From the NCBI RefSeq assembly GCF_032854445.1, contig NW_027017961.1, positions 310,001-374,000 on the forward strand: a DNA stretch of 64,000 nucleotides, in the 5' to 3' direction. Source of the stretch: Liolophura sinensis (taxonomy: Eukaryota; Mollusca; Polyplacophora; Chitonida; Chitonidae). The notes under the pieces were generated by a model. That model was not told where the DNA came from and did not search any database. It saw nothing but the letters and a program-made list of their open reading frames with translations. Made by a program: the position numbers and the translations under genes. Below, piece after piece: positions 23,128 through 38,093 of this stretch. Within the stretch, counting starts at the first letter, position 1, and each line of letters starts with the position of its first letter.

Positions 23128-25889
23128 ACAAGATGAAGATTGTAATCGACATAATAGCATGTTCAGTTACAAAATGAACATTGTAATCATTGTAATAGCA
23201 TGTTAAGTTACAAAGTGAACATTGTAATCCTTATAATTGCATGTTCAGTTACAAGATGAACATTGTAATCATTATAAAAACATCATCAGCTGCAAGGTGA
23301 ACATTGTAATCAGTATACAAGCATGCTCAGTTGCAAAATGGACATTGTAATCATTACAATAGCATATTTAGTTACAAGATGAACATTGTAATCATTATAA
23401 TCATGTGCTCAGTTACAAGGTGAACATTGTAATCATTACAATAGCGTGCTCAGTTACAAGATGAACATTGTAATCATTATAAAAACATGCCCAGTTACAA
23501 GATGAACATTGTAATATTTAAAATAGCATGATCAGTTACGAAGTGAACATTGTAATCATTATAATAGCATGCTCAGTTGCAAGATAAACATTGTAATCAT
23601 TATAATATCATTTTCAGTTACAAGATAAAGATTGTAATCGACATAATAGCATGTTCAGTTACAAGATGAACATTGTAATCATTGTAATAGCATGTTCAGT
23701 TACAAAGTAAACATTGTAATCATTATAATAGCGTCAACGGTTACAAAATCACCATTGTAATCAATATAATAGCATGCTCAGTTACAAAATGAATATTGCA
23801 ATTATTATATTAGCATATGTAGTTACACGATGAACATTGTAATCATTATTATAGCATATGTAGTTACAAGATGAACATTTTAATCATTATAAAAACATCA
23901 TCAGTTACAAGGTGAACATTGTAATGAGTATAAAAGCATGCTCAGTTGCAAAATGGATATTGTAATCATTACATTAGCATATTCACTTACAAGATGAACA
24001 TTGTAATCATTATAATAATGTGCTCAGTTACAAGGTGAACAATGTAATCATTGTAATAGCATGTTCAGTTACAAAGTGAACATTGTAATCCTTATAATTG
24101 CATGTTCAGTTACAAAGTGAACATTGTAATCATTATAGAAACATCATCAGTTGCAAGGTGAACATTGTAATCAGTATACAAGCATGCTCAGTTGCGAAAT
24201 GGACATTGTAATCATTACAATAGCATATTCAGTTACAAGATGAACATTGTAATCATTATAATAATGCGCTCAGTTACAAGGTGAACAATGTAATCATTGT
24301 AATAGCATGTTCAGTTACAAAGTAAACATTGTAATCCTTATAATTGCATGTTCAGTTATAAGATGAACATTGTAATCATTATAAAAACATAAACAGTTAC
24401 AAGGTGAACATTGTAATCAGTAAACAAGCATGCTCAGTTGCAAAATGGACATTGTAATCATTACATTAGCATATTCACTTACAAGATGAATATTGTAATC
24501 ATTATAATAACATCATCAGTTACAACATAAGCATTGTATTCATTATATTAGCTCGTTCACTTACAAGATAGACATTGTAATCATTATAAAAGCATGTTCA
24601 GTTACAAGGTGAACATAGCAATCATTTTTAAAACATGCTCAGTTGCAAGATGAAGATTGTAATCGACATAATAGCATGTTCAGTTATAAGATGAACATTG
24701 TAATCATTATAAAAACATCATCAGTTGCAAGGTGAACATTGTAATCAGTATACAAGCATGCTCAGTTGCAAGATAAACATTGTAATCATTACATTAGCAT
24801 ATTCACTTACAAGATGAATATTGTAATCATTATAATAACATCATCAGTTACAAAGTAAACATTGTATTCATTATATTAGCACGTTCAATTACAAGATGAA
24901 CATTGTAATCATTATAAAAGCATGTTCAGTTACAAGGTGAACATTGTAATCTTTATAAAAACATGCTCAGTTACAAGATGAACATTCTAATCATTATAAT
25001 AGCATGTTCAGTTACAAGGTGGACATTGTAAGTATAAAAGCATGCTCAGTTGCAAAATGGACATTGTAATCATTACATAAGCATATTTAGTTACAAGATG
25101 AATATTGTAATCATTATAATAACATCATCAGTTACAAAATGAACATTGTATTCAATATATTAGCACGTTCAATTACAAGATGAACATTGTAATCATTATA
25201 ATATCATGCTCAGTTGCAAGATAAAGATTGTAATCGACATAATAGCATGTTCAGTTACAAGATGAACATTGTAATCATTGTAATAGCATGTTCAGTTACA
25301 AAGTGAACATTGTAATCCTTATAATTGCATGTTCAGTTACAAGATGAACGTTGTAATCATTATAAAAACATCATCAGTTCCTAGGTGAACATTGTAATCA
25401 GTATACAAGCATGCTCAGTTGCAAAATGGACATTGTAATCATTGCAATAGCATATTCAGTTACAAGATGAACATTGCAATCATTATAATAATGTGCTCAG
25501 TTACAAGGAGAACATTGAAATCATTACAATAGCGTGCTCAGTTACAAGGTGAACATTGTAATCATTATAAAAACATGCCCAGTTACAAGATGAACATTGT
25601 AATAGTTAAAATAGCATGCTCAAATACAAGATGAGCAATGTAATCATTATAATAGCATGCTCAGTTACAACATGAACATTGTAATCATTATAATAGCATG
25701 TTCAGTTACAAGGTGAACATTGTAATCAGTATAATAGCATGCTCAGTTACAAAATTAATATTTTAATTATTACACTAGTATGCCCAGTTACAAGATGAAC
25801 ATTGTAATCAGTATAATAGCGTGCTCAGTTACAAGATGAGCAATGTAATCATTATAATAGCATGTTCAGTTACCAGATGAACATTGTAA
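23128..25889. repeat. 41-bp satellite array, block 5
   Basis: This is a 2762-bp array, the shortest complete block after block 1. It follows block 3 in monomer order but lacks the last part (1514 bp less, equal to 36x41+38) and ends with the TTACCAGATG monomer. It joins two S islands. No gene is seen. Confidence 0.96.
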
Positions 25890-27172
25890 GAATTATTTTT
25901 AGAATAAATCGCTTCCAAACTCTGGTATTTTCACTTTAGTTTAACTAAACGCCATCATATCGTATTTATGTTAATTACATGTAATATTGTAATAGGCATG
26001 TTCTTAAGTCAAGTGGCCCTTTGTTAGACTGTTTAGCCTTTCAAAACGGAAACTACAGGTATGCATATTTAAGAGAACTTAAGTTTGTCCTTTTTTAAAA
26101 CCATTTTCTTCATTCCTCAATGAAAAATACATGCATTGTTTCGCACCCCTATTTGCAGCGTACTGGCAATGGGCCAAATGTGTAGAATACGATATCTGTG
26201 AAATTAATCTGACTGCAATAAGATCAGAAAATTCGACCCCAATTCTTTGATGGTTTTCTCTACGGTTCTTCTATATCGGGACTAGTCTTGCTGACAATGG
26301 TAACTGATGCTCGTCGGCAGGTACACGTACGTTAATGAGATCAATAACTTTGTCTCTTTCTTTCAGGACAAATATGTAACTTATTAAACTAACGGTTTTG
26401 ACAGATAAATGTAACAGCTCTGTGATCTCATCATGTTAGAAATGAAATAACAAATGCGATATAGACGTACTTGAGCTCCTAATATGTTTTTTCCAGAGTG
26501 CTTACGGTGGACTTCGTTTGGATTCTGTGAGGGTTTTGATAGGTCTGTTATATGTTAATTGTGGATTACTGAAAACTCGCTCCACTAATATTATATGTAC
26601 AAACATGTTTGCTTAAAGCCTTCCTTTCACTAGGAAACAAAATAGCCTGAGTAGGAGCCTTGTCAGGTGGGGTTATGTATGGGAGGACTAAGGTTTGCCT
26701 GAAGTGAAAGACATAGGTACAGTAAATGGCGCAGAGACATACATGTCTTTACAGATAAATGTTATCTGATCGTCAGTTGCACAGACCGGCCCGGATAGCA
26801 CAGTTGGTAGAGCGTCCGCTTCGGGACCGGTAGATCCAGGATCAATCCTTGGTCGAGTCACACCTAAGACTTTAAAAGAGGAAGTTGTGACTTCCTCGTT
26901 TGGCGTTCAGCATGAAGGGGGATAGTGCAACGACTGGTTAACCCGTTTCAGTATAATGCCTCGGGCGGGGCGGCTTACTTGCCTTCGGTAAGTCGTCTCA
27001 GTGATGCAGCACTAAATAAAAGAGCGGTGAAAATCCGACCTGCAACAAGGAGGCACATTAAACGTGCATGCACCCTAATGATTCCTTCGTCGTCATATGA
27101 CTGAAAAATTGTTGAGTACGACGTTAAACCCCAAGCACTCACTCACTCAGTCAGTTGCACAGCGACATACAT
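25890..27172 (+). repeat. Island 6, short type (S)
   Basis: A 1283-bp S island, nearly the same as island 5, including TATTTTCACTTTAG. It is the counterpart of island 3 in unit B. No gene is seen. Confidence 0.9.
26785..27150 (+). mobile_element. tRNA-derived SINE, island 6 copy
   Basis: A 366-bp full copy between TCAGTTGCACAG repeats at 26773-26784 and 27151-27162. The last tail unit reads CTCAGTCAG instead of CTCACTCAG, a private change. Confidence 0.88.
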
Positions 27173-30100
27173 ACAAGATGAAGATTGTAATCGACATAAT
27201 AGCATGTTCAGTTACAAAATGAACATTGTAATCATTGTAATAGCATGTTAAGTTACAAAGTGAACATTGTAATCCTTATAATTGCATGTTCAGTTACAAG
27301 ATGAACATTGTAATCATTATAAAAACATCATCAGCTGCAAGGTGAACATTGTAATCAGTATACAAGCATGCTCAGTTGCAAAATGGACATTGTAATCATT
27401 ACAATAGCATATTTAGTTACAAGATGAACATTGTAATCATTATAATCATGTGCTCAGTTACAAGGTGAACATTGTAATCATTACAATAGCGTGCTCAGTT
27501 ACAAGATGAACATTGTAATCATTATAAAAACATGCCCAGTTACAAGATGAACATTGTAATAGTTAAAATAGCATGATCAGTTACGAAGTGAACATTGTAA
27601 TCATTATAATAGCATGCTCAGTTGCAAGATAAACATTGTAATCATTATAATATCATTTTCAGTTACAAGATGAAGATTGTAATCGACATAATAGCATGTT
27701 CAGTTACAAGATGAACATTGTAATCATTGTAATAGCATGTTCAGTTACAAAGTAAACATTGTAATCATTATAATAGCGTCAACGGTTACAAAATCACCAT
27801 TGTAATCAATATAATAGCATGCTCAGTTACAAAATGAATATTGCAATTATTATATTAGCATATGTAGTTACACGATGAACATTGTAATCATTATTATAGC
27901 ATATGTAGTTACAAGATGAACATTTTAATCATTATAAAAACATCATCAGTTACAAGGTGAACATTGTAATGAGTATAAAAGCATGCTCAGTTGCAAAATG
28001 GATATTGTAATCATTACATTAGCATATTCACTTACAAGATGAACATTGTAATCATTATAATAATGTGCTCAGTTACAAGGTGAACAATGTAATCATTGTA
28101 ATAGCATGTTCAGTTACAAAGTGAACATTGTAATCCTTATAATTGCATGTTCAGTTACAAAGTGAACATTGTAATCATTATAAAAACATCATCAGTTGCA
28201 AGGTGAACATTGTAATCAGTATACAAGCATGCTCAGTTGCGAAATGGACATTGTAATCATTACAATAGCATATTCAGTTACAAGATGAACATTGTAATCA
28301 TTATAATAATGCGCTCAGTTACAAGGTGAACAATGTAATCATTGTAATAGCATGTTCAGTTACAAAGTGAACATTGTAATCCTTATAATTGCATGTTCAG
28401 TTATAAGATGAACATTGTAATCATTATAAAAACATAAACAGTTACAAGGTGAACATTGTAATCAGTATACAAGCATGCTCAGTTGCAAAATTGACATTGT
28501 AATCATTACATTAGCATATTCACTTACAAGATGAATATTGTAATCATTATAATAACATCATCAGTTACAACATAAGCATTGTATTCATTATATTAGCTCG
28601 TTCACTTACAAGATAGACATTGTAATCATTATAAAAGCATGTTCAGTTACAAGGTGAACATAGCAATCATTTTTAAAACATGCTCAGTTGCAAGATGAAG
28701 ATTGTAATCGACATAATAGCATGTTCAGTTATAAGATGAAGATTGTAATCATTATAAAAACATCATCAGTTGCAAGGTGAACATTGTAATCAGTATACAA
28801 GCATGCTCAGTTGCAAGATAAACATTGTAATCATTACATTAGCATATTCACTTACAAGATGAATATTGTAATCATTATAATAACATCATCAGTTACAAAG
28901 TAAACATTGTATTCATTATATTAGCACGTTCAATTACAAGATGAACATTGTAATCATTATAAAAGCATGTTCAGTTACAAGGTGAACATTGTAATTTTTA
29001 TAAAAACATGCTCAGTTACAAGATGAACATTCTAATCATTATAATAGCATGTTCAGTTACAAGGTGGACATTGTAAGTATAAAAGCATGCTCAGTTGCAA
29101 AATGGACATTGTAATCATTACATAAGCATATTTAGTTACAAGATGAATATTGTAATCATTATAATAACATCATCAGTTACAAAATGAACATTGTATTCAA
29201 TATATTAGCACGTTCAATTACAAGATGAACATTGTAATCATTATAATATCATGCTCAGTTGCAAGATAAAGATTGTAATCGACATAATAGCATGTTCAGT
29301 TACAAGATGAACATTGTAATCATTGTAATAGCATGTTCAGTTACAAAGTGAACATTGTAATCCTTATAATTGCATGTTCAGTTACAAGATGAACGTTGTA
29401 ATCATTATAAAAACATCATCAGTTCCTAGGTGAACATTGTAATCAGTATACAAGCATGCTCAGTTGCAAAATAGACATTGTAATCATTGCAATAGCATAT
29501 TCAGTTACAAGATGAACATTGCAATCATTATAATAATGTGCTCAGTTACAAGGAGAACATTGAAATCATTACAATAGCGTGCTCAGTTACAAGGTGAACA
29601 TTGTAATCATTATAAAAACATGCCCAGTTACAAGATGAACATTGTAATAGTTAAAATAGCATGCTCAAATACAAGATGAGCAATGTAATCATTATAATAG
29701 CATGCTCAATTACAAGATGAAAATTGTAATTCGTATAATAGCATGCTCAGTTACAACATGAACATTGTAATCATTTTAATAGCATGTTCAGTTACAAGAT
29801 GAACATTGTAATCAGTATAATAGCATGCTCAGTTACAAAATTAATATTTTAATTATTACACTAGTATGCCCAGTTACAAGATGAACATTGTAATCAGTAT
29901 AATAGCGTGCTCAGTTACAAGATGAGCAATGTAATCATTATAATAGCATGTTCAGTTACAAAGTGAACATTGTAATCCTTATAATTGCATGTTCAGTTAT
30001 AAGATGAACATTGTAATCATTATAAAAAAATAAACAGTTTTAAGGTGAACATTGTAATCAGTATACGAGCATGCTCAGTTGCAAAATGGACATTGTAATC

Positions 30101-31448
30101 ATTACATTAGCATATTCACTTACAAGATGAATATTGTAATCATTATAATAACATCATCAGTTACAACATAAGCATTGTATTCATTATATTAGCTCGTTGA
30201 CTTACAAGATAAACATTGTAATCATTATAAAAGCATGTTCAGTTACAAGGTGAACATAGTAATCATTTTAAAAACATGCTCAGTTGCAAGATGAAGATTG
30301 TAATCGACATAATAGCATGTTCAGTTACAAGATGGACATTGTAATCATTATAAAAACATCATCAGTTGCAAGGTGAACGTTGTAATCAGTATACAAGCAT
30401 GCTCAGTTGCAAGATAAACATTGTAATCATTACATTAGCATATTCACTTACAAGATGAATATTGTAATCTTTATAATAACATCATCAGTTACAAAGTAAA
30501 CATTGTATTTATTATATTAGCACGTTCAATTACAAGATGAACATTGTAATCATTATAAAAGCATGTTCAGTTACAAGGTGAACATTGTAATCTTTATAAT
30601 AGCATGTTCAGTTACAAGGTGGACATTGTAAGTATAAAAGCATGCTCAGTTGCAAAATGGACATTGTAATCATTACATAAGCATATTCAGTTACAAGATG
30701 AATATTGTAATCATTATAATAACATCATCAGTTACAAAATGAACATTGTATTCATTATATTAGCACGTTCAATTACAAGATGAACATTGTAATCATTATA
30801 ATATCATGCTCAGTTGCAAGATGAAGATTGTAATCGACATAATAGCATGTTCAGTTACAAGATGAACATTGTAATCATTGTAATAGCATGTTCAGTTACA
30901 AAGTGAACATTGTAATCCTTATAATTGCATGTTCAGTTACAAGATGAACATTGTAATCATTATAAAAACATCATCAGTTCCAAGCTGAACATTGTAATCA
31001 GTATACAAGCATGCTCAGTTGCAAAATGGACATTGTAATCATTGCAATAGCATATTTAGTTACAAGATGAGCAATGTAATCATTATAATAGCATGCTTAA
31101 TTACAAGATGAAGATTGTAATTCGTATAATAGCATGCTCAGTTACAACATGAACATTGTAATCATTATAATAGCATGCTCAATTACAAGATGAAGATTGT
31201 AATTAGTGTAATAGCATGCTCAGTTACAACATGAACATTGTAATCATTATAATAGCATGTTCAGTTACAAGATGAACATTGTAATCAGTATAACAGCATG
31301 CTCAGTTACAAAATTAATATTTTAATTATTACACTAGTATGCCCAGTTACAAGATGAACATTGTAATCAGTATAATAGCGTGCTCAGTTACAAGATGAGC
31401 AATGTAATCATTATAATAGCATGTTCAGTTACCTGATGAACATTGTAA
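27173..31448. repeat. 41-bp satellite array, block 6
   Basis: This is a 4276-bp array, the unit B counterpart of block 3, with the same order and length. It differs by scattered substitutions, for example TATACGAGC near 30063 where block 3 has TATACAAGC. No gene is seen. Confidence 0.96.
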
Positions 31449-32343
31449 GAATTATTTTTAGAATAAATCGCTTCCAAACTCTGGTATATTCACCTTAGTT
31501 TAACTAAACGCCATCATATCGTATTTATGTTAATTACATGTAATATTTTAATAGGCATGTTCTTAAATCAAGTGGCCCTTTGTTAGACTGTTTAGCCTTT
31601 CAAAACGGAAACTACAGGTATGCATATTTAAGAGAACTTATGTTTGTCCTTTTTTAAAACCATTTTCTTTATTTCTCAATGAAAAATACATGCATTGTTT
31701 CGCACCCCTATTTGCAGCGTTCTGGCAATGGGCCAAATGTGTAGAATACGATATCTGTGAAATTAATCTGACTGCAATAAAATCAGAAAATTCGACCCCA
31801 ATTCTTTGATGGTTTTCTCTACGGTTCTTCTATATCGGGACTAGTCTTGCTGACAATGGTAACTGATGCTCGTCGGCAGGTACACGTACGTTAATGAGAT
31901 CAATAACTTTGTCTCTTTCTTTCAGGACAAATATGTAACTTATTAAACTAACGGTTTTGACAGATAAATGTAACAGCTCTGTGATCTCATCATGTTAGAA
32001 ATGAAATAAAAAATGCGATATAGACGTACTTGAGCTCCTAATATGTTTTTTCCAGAGTGCTTACGGCGGACTTCGTTTGGATTCTGTGAGGGTTTTGATA
32101 GGTCTGTTATATGTTAATTGTGTATTACTGAAAACTCGCTCCACTAACATTATATATACAAACATGTATGCTTAAAGCCTTCCTTTCACTAGGAAATAAA
32201 ATAGCCTGAGTAGGAGCCTTGTCAGGTGGGGTTATGTATGGGAGGACTAAGGTTTGCCTGAAGTGAAAGACATAGGTACAGTAAATGGCGCAGAGACATA
32301 CATGTCTTTACAGATAAATGTTATCTGATCGTCAGTTGCACAG

Positions 32344-32697
32344 ACCGGCCCGGATAGCACAGTTGGTAGAGCGTCCGTTTCGGGACCGGTAGATCCAGGA
32401 TCAATCCTTGGTCGAGTCACACCTAAGACTTTAAAAGAGGAAGTTGTGACTTCCTCGTTTGGCGTTCAGCATGAAGGGGGATAGTGCAACGACTGGTTGA
32501 CCCGTTTCAGTATAATGGCTTGGGCGGGGCGGCTTACTTGCCTTTGGTAAGTCGTCTCAGTGATGCAGCACTAAATAAAAGAGCGGTGAAAATCCGTCCT
32601 GCAACAAGGAGGCACATTAAACGTGCATGCACCCTAATGATTCCTTCGTCGTCAATTGTTGAGTACGACGTTAAACCCCAAGCACTCACTCACTCAC
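32344..32697 (+). mobile_element. tRNA-derived SINE, island 7 copy
   Basis: A 354-bp copy between TCAGTTGCACAG repeats at 32332-32343 and 32698-32709. It lacks 12 bp (TATGACTGAAAA) at about 32654, a private deletion just before the TTGTTGAG tail motif. The open frames at 32484-32744 and 32656-32901 owe their altered starts and ends to it. Confidence 0.87.
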
Positions 32698-32763
32698 TCA
32701 GTTGCACAGCGACATACATGTCTATACAGAAAAATGCTATCTGATCGCAGTCAGTGTAAAATT

Positions 32764-32896
32764 CCTGACGGTGTTTACTGTGCAGCAGAGATTCAGGATG
32801 GTGCTTACTGTGTAGCAGAGTTTCAGGATGGTATTTACTGTGCAGCAGAGATTCAGGATGGTGTTTACGGTGCAACAGAGATTCAGTATGGTGTTA
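32764..32896 (+). repeat. 30-bp minisatellite, about 4.5 units
   Basis: Same units and in-frame 10-residue pattern as in island 4, with no frameshift. It lies between the pre-SINE-like flank copy and the ATTGATTTAATCAAC segment. Confidence 0.85.
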
Positions 32897-33141
32897 ATTG
32901 ATTTAATCAACGATTCAGGAAAACACAGTGATCCAGGTTTAGAAGCTTCAGGTTATATTAATATCTTGAAGTAATGATACTTCGTTGCTTGAAACCATTT
33001 AAACATCCGAATTCCACTGACTCTGTCAACACGCTGGATGAAAGAATATATTGGAGTGAAATCAGATAGAGAAACACATGATTTTCTATCGGCCTCACAA
33101 CGTTTTACATTTTACTTACTTATTTAATTTTTGTTTGAGGA

Positions 33142-33180
33142 GGGCCTCAGTTACCGATGGGGTCAGCACGCCATCGCCCT
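33142..33180 (+). mobile_element. 5' stub of a second SINE (truncated)
   Basis: The 39-bp stub ends at the same GCCCT/CTGTAATCCC junction as in islands 2 and 4, so the three copies derive from one deletion event. Confidence 0.8.
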
Positions 33181-33416
33181 CTGTAATCCCACATGGAACA
33201 CTGGGGTTAGAGCTGATTTCCTAGCTGGCACCATCTTTTAAGTGCCAATATTGAGAAATGCCTTCTATTTCTTCTCAACGATCAACGGTACAAAGATGCA
33301 GTTTGGACCAAATACACGCTAAAAAGCTCATCTTATCCCCACACATTATCCACACTAAATCTTTCATTTTTCCCCTCAGCTGAAATAGACTAAATCCAGT
33401 TAAAGAGACTCGTGTC

Positions 33417-36400
33417 TTATGATAGCATGCTCAGTTACAAGATAAACATTGTAAACATTATATTATCACGCTCACTTACAAGGTAAACATTGTAATCATT
33501 ATAATAGAAAGCTTAGTTACAGGATGAAAATTGTAATCATAATAGCATGTTCAGTTACAAGATGAATATTGTAATCATTATAATAACATCATCAGTTACA
33601 AAATGAACAGTGTATTCATTATATTAGCACGTTCAATTACAACATGAACATTGTAATCATTATAATAGCATGCTCAGTTACAAGATGAACATTGTAAACA
33701 GTATAATAGCGTGCTCATTTACAAAATGAACATTGTCATCATTATAATAGCATGTTCAGTTACAAGATGAACATTGTAATCATTATAAAAACATCATCAG
33801 TTACAAGGTGAACATTGTAATCAGTATAAAAGCATGCTCAGTTGCAAAATCAACATTGTAATCATTATAATAGCATGTTCAGTTACAAGGTGAACATTGT
33901 AATTATTATAAAAACATGCCCAGTTACAAGATGAACATTGTAATACTTTTAATAGCATGTTCAGTTACGAAGTGAACATTGTAATCATTATAATAGCATG
34001 CTCAGTTTCAAGATAAACATTGTAATCATTATAATATCATTTTCAGTTGCAAGATGAAGATTGTAATCGACATAATAGCATGTTCAGTTACAAGATGAAT
34101 ATTGTAATCATTGTAATAGCATGTTCAGTTACAAAGTGAACATTGTAATCCTTATAATTGCATGTTCAGTTACAAGATGAACATTGTAATCATGATAAAA
34201 ACATCATCAGTTGCAAGGTGAACATTGTAATCAGTATACAAGCATGCTCAGTTGCAAATTGGACATTGTAATCATTACAATAGCATATTCAGTTACAAGA
34301 TGAACATTGTAATCATTATAATCATGTGCTCAGTTACAAGGTGAACATTATAATCATTACAATAGCGTGCTCAGTTACAAGATGAACATTGTAATCATTA
34401 TAAAAACATGCCCAGTTACAAGATGAACATTGTAATAGTTAAAATAGCATGATCAGTTACGAAGTGAACATTGTAATCATTATAATATCATTTTCAGTTG
34501 CAAGATAAACATTGTAATCATTATAATATCATTTTCAGTTACAAGATAAAGATTGTAATCGACATAATAGCATGTTCAGTTACAAGATGAACATTGTAAT
34601 CATTGTAATAGCATGTTCAGTTACAAAGTAAACATTGTAATCATTATAATAGCGTCAACGGTTACAAAATCACCATTGTAATCAAAATAATAGCATGCTC
34701 AGTTACAAAATGAATATTGCAATTATTATATTAGCATATGTAGTTACAAGACGAACATTGTAATCATTATTATAGCATATGTAGTTACAAGATGAACATT
34801 GTAATCATTATAAAAACATCATCAGTTACAAGGTGAACATTGTAATCAGTATAAAAGCATGCTCAGTTGCAAAATGGATATTGTAATCATTACATTAGCA
34901 TGTTCACTTACAAGATGAACATTGTAATCATTATAATAATGTGCTCAGTTACAAGGTGAACAATGTAATCTTTGTAATAGCATGTTCAGTTACAAAGTGA
35001 ACATTGTAATCCTTATAATTGCATGTTCAGTTACAAAGTGAACATTGTAATCATTATAAAAACATCATCAGTTGCAAGGTGAACATTGTAATCAGTATAT
35101 AAGTATGCTCAGTTGCAAAATGGACATTGTAATCATTACAATAGCATATTCAGTTACAAGATGAACATTGTAATCATTATAATAATGCGCTCAGTTACAA
35201 GGTGAACCATGTAATCATTGTAATAGCATGTTCAGTTACAAAGTGAACATTGTAATCCTTATAATTGCATGTTCAGTTACAAGATGAACATTGTAATCAT
35301 TATAAAAACATAAACAGTTACAAGGTGAACATTGTAATCAGTATACAAGCATGCTCAGTTGCAAAATGGACATTGTAATCATTACATTAGCATATTCACT
35401 TACAAGATGAATATTGTAATTATTATAATAGCATCATCAGTTACAATGTAAACATTGTATTCATTATATCAGCTCGTTCACTTACAAGATAAACATTGTA
35501 ATCATTATAAAAGCATGTTCAGCTACAAGGTGAACATAGTAATCAGTTTAAAAACATGCTCAGTTGCAAGATGAAGATTGTAATCGACATAATAGCATGT
35601 TCAGTTATAAGATGAACATTGTAATCATTATAAAAACATCATCAGTTGCAAGGTGAACATTGTAATCAGTATACAAGCATGCTCAGTTGCAAGATAAACA
35701 TTGTAATCATTACATTAGCATATTCACTTACAAGATGAATATTGTAATCATTATAATAACATCATCAGTTACAATGTAAACATTGTATTCATTATATTAG
35801 CACGTTCAATTACAAGATGAACATTGTAATCATTATAAAAGCATGTTCAGTTACAAGGTGAACATTGTAATCTTTATAAAGACATGCTCAGTTACAAGAT
35901 GAACATTCTAATCATTATAATAGCATGTTCAGTTACAAGGTGGACATTGTAAGTATAAAAGCATGCTCAGTTGCTAAATGGACATTGTAATCATTACATA
36001 AGCATATTTAGTTACAAGATGAATATTGTAATCATTATATAAACATCATCAGTTACAAAATGAACATTGTATTCATTATATTAGCACGTTCAATTACAAG
36101 ATGAACATTGTAATCATTATAATATCATGCTCAGTTGCAAGATAAAGATTGTAATCGACATAATAGCATGTTCAGTTACAAGATGAACATTGTAATCATT
36201 GTAATAGCATGTTCAGTTACAAAGTGAACATTGTAATCCTTATAATTGCATGTTCAGTTACAAGATGAACGTTGTAATCATTATAAAAACATCATCAGTT
36301 CCTAGGTGAACATTGTAATCAGTATACAAGCATGCTCAGTTGCAAAATGGACATTGTAATCATTGCAATAGCATATTCAGTTACAAGATGAACATTGCAA

Positions 36401-36810
36401 TCATTATAATAATGTGCCCAGTTACAAGGAGAACATTGAAATCATTACAATAGCGTGCTCAGTTACAAGGTGAACATTGTAATCATTATAAAAACATGCC
36501 CAGTTACAAGATGAACATTGTAATAGTTAAAATAGCATGCTCAAATACAAGATGAGCAATGTAATCATTATAATAGCATGCTCAGTTACAACATGAACAT
36601 TGTAATCATTATAATAGCATGTTCAGTTACAAGGTGAACATTGTAATCAGTATAATAGCATGCTCAGTTACAAAATTAATATTTTAATTATTACACTAGT
36701 ATGCCCAGTTACAAGATGAACATTGTAATCAGTATAATAGCGTGCTCAGTTACAAGATGAGCAATGTAATCATTATAATAGCATGTTCAGTTACCAGATG
36801 AACATTGTAA
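33417..36810. repeat. 41-bp satellite array, block 7
   Basis: This is a 3394-bp array, counterpart of block 4 with the same length and monomer order. It ends with the TTACCAGATG monomer. No gene is seen. Confidence 0.96.
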
Positions 36811-38093
36811 GAATTATTTTTAGAATAAATCGCTTCCAAACTCTGGTATATTCACCTTAGTTTAACTAAACGCCATCATATCGTATTTATGTTAATTACA
36901 TGTAATATTGTAATAGGCATGTTCTTAAGTCAAGTGGCCCTTTGTTAGACTGTTTACCCTTTCAAAACAGAAACTACAGGTATGCATATTTAAGAGAACT
37001 TAAGTTTGTCCTTTTTTAAAACCATTTTCTTCATTCCTCAATGAAAAATACATGCATTGTTTCGCACCCCTATTTGCAGCGTACTGGCAATGGGCCAAAT
37101 GTGTAGAATACGATATCTGTGAAATTAATCTGACTGCAATAAGATCAGAAAATTCGACCCCAATTCTTTTATGGTTTTCTCTACGGTTCTTCTATATCGG
37201 GACTAGTCTTGCTGACAATGGTAACTGATGCTCGTCGGCAGGTACACGTACGTTAATGAGATCAATAACTTTGTCTCTTTCTTTCAGGACAAATATGTAA
37301 CTTATTAAACTAACGGTTTTGACAGATAAATGTAACAGCTCTGTGATCTCATCATGTTAGAAATGAAATAACAAATGCGATATAGACGTACTTGAGCTCC
37401 TAATATGTTTTTTCCAGAGTGCTTACGGTGGACTTCGTTTGGATTCTGTGAGGGTTTTGATAGGTCTGTTATATGTTAATTGTGGATTACTGAAAACTCG
37501 CTCCACTAATATTATATGTACAAACATGTTTGCTTAAAGCCTTCCTTTCACTAGGAAACAAAATAGCCTGAGTAGGAGCCTTGTCAGGTGGGGTTATGTA
37601 TGGGAGGACTAAGGTTTGCCTGAAGTGAAAGACATAGGTACAGTAAATGGCGCAGAGACATACATGTCTTTACAGATAAATGTTATCTGATCGTCAGTTG
37701 CACAGACCGGCCCGGATAGCACAGTTGGTAGAGCGTCCGCTTCGGGACCGGTAGATCCAGGATCAATCCTTGGTCGAGTCACACCTAAGACTTTAAAAGA
37801 GGAAGTTGTGACTTCCTCGTTTGGCGTTCAGCATGAAGGGGGATAGTGCAACGACTGGTTAACCCGTTTCAGTAAAATGCCTTTGGCGGGGCGGCTTACT
37901 TGCCTTCGGTAAGTCGTCTCAGTGATGCAGCACTAAATAAAAGAGCGGTGAAAATCCGACCTGCAACAAGGAGGCACATTAAACGTGCATGCACCCTAAT
38001 GATTCCTTCGTCGTCATATGACTGAAAAATTGTTGAGTACGACATTAAACCCCAAGCACTCACTCACTCACTCAGTTGCACAGCGACATACAT
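36811..38093 (+). repeat. Island 8, short type (S)
   Basis: A 1283-bp S island, counterpart of island 5 in unit B. It has the 3/5/6/8 allele set with private changes such as TGTTTACCC, AAAACAGAAAC and TTCTTTTATGG. No gene is seen. Confidence 0.9.
37706..38071 (+). mobile_element. tRNA-derived SINE, island 8 copy
   Basis: A 366-bp full copy between TCAGTTGCACAG repeats at 37694-37705 and 38072-38083. Private changes are CAGTAAAATGCC, CCTTTGGCGG and TACGACATTAAAC. Confidence 0.88.

Larger units (their letters stand above)
10911..25889. repeat. About 15-kb higher-order repeat, unit A (S-L-S)
   Basis: The unit holds islands 3 (S), 4 (L) and 5 (S) with their satellite blocks. Corresponding island starts in unit B are 14,979, 14,978 and 14,966 bp downstream; the 12-bp step equals the deletion in the island 7 SINE. 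Blocks 3 and 6 have the same length (4276 bp), as do blocks 4 and 7 (3394 bp). Confidence 0.85.
31449..33416 (+). repeat. Island 7, long type (L)
   Basis: A 1968-bp L island, counterpart of island 4 in unit B. It is shorter than island 4 by 12 bp, all explained by the SINE deletion. It shares GTGTATTACTG, the GTTTCGGG head allele and CCGATGGGG with island 4. Confidence 0.9.
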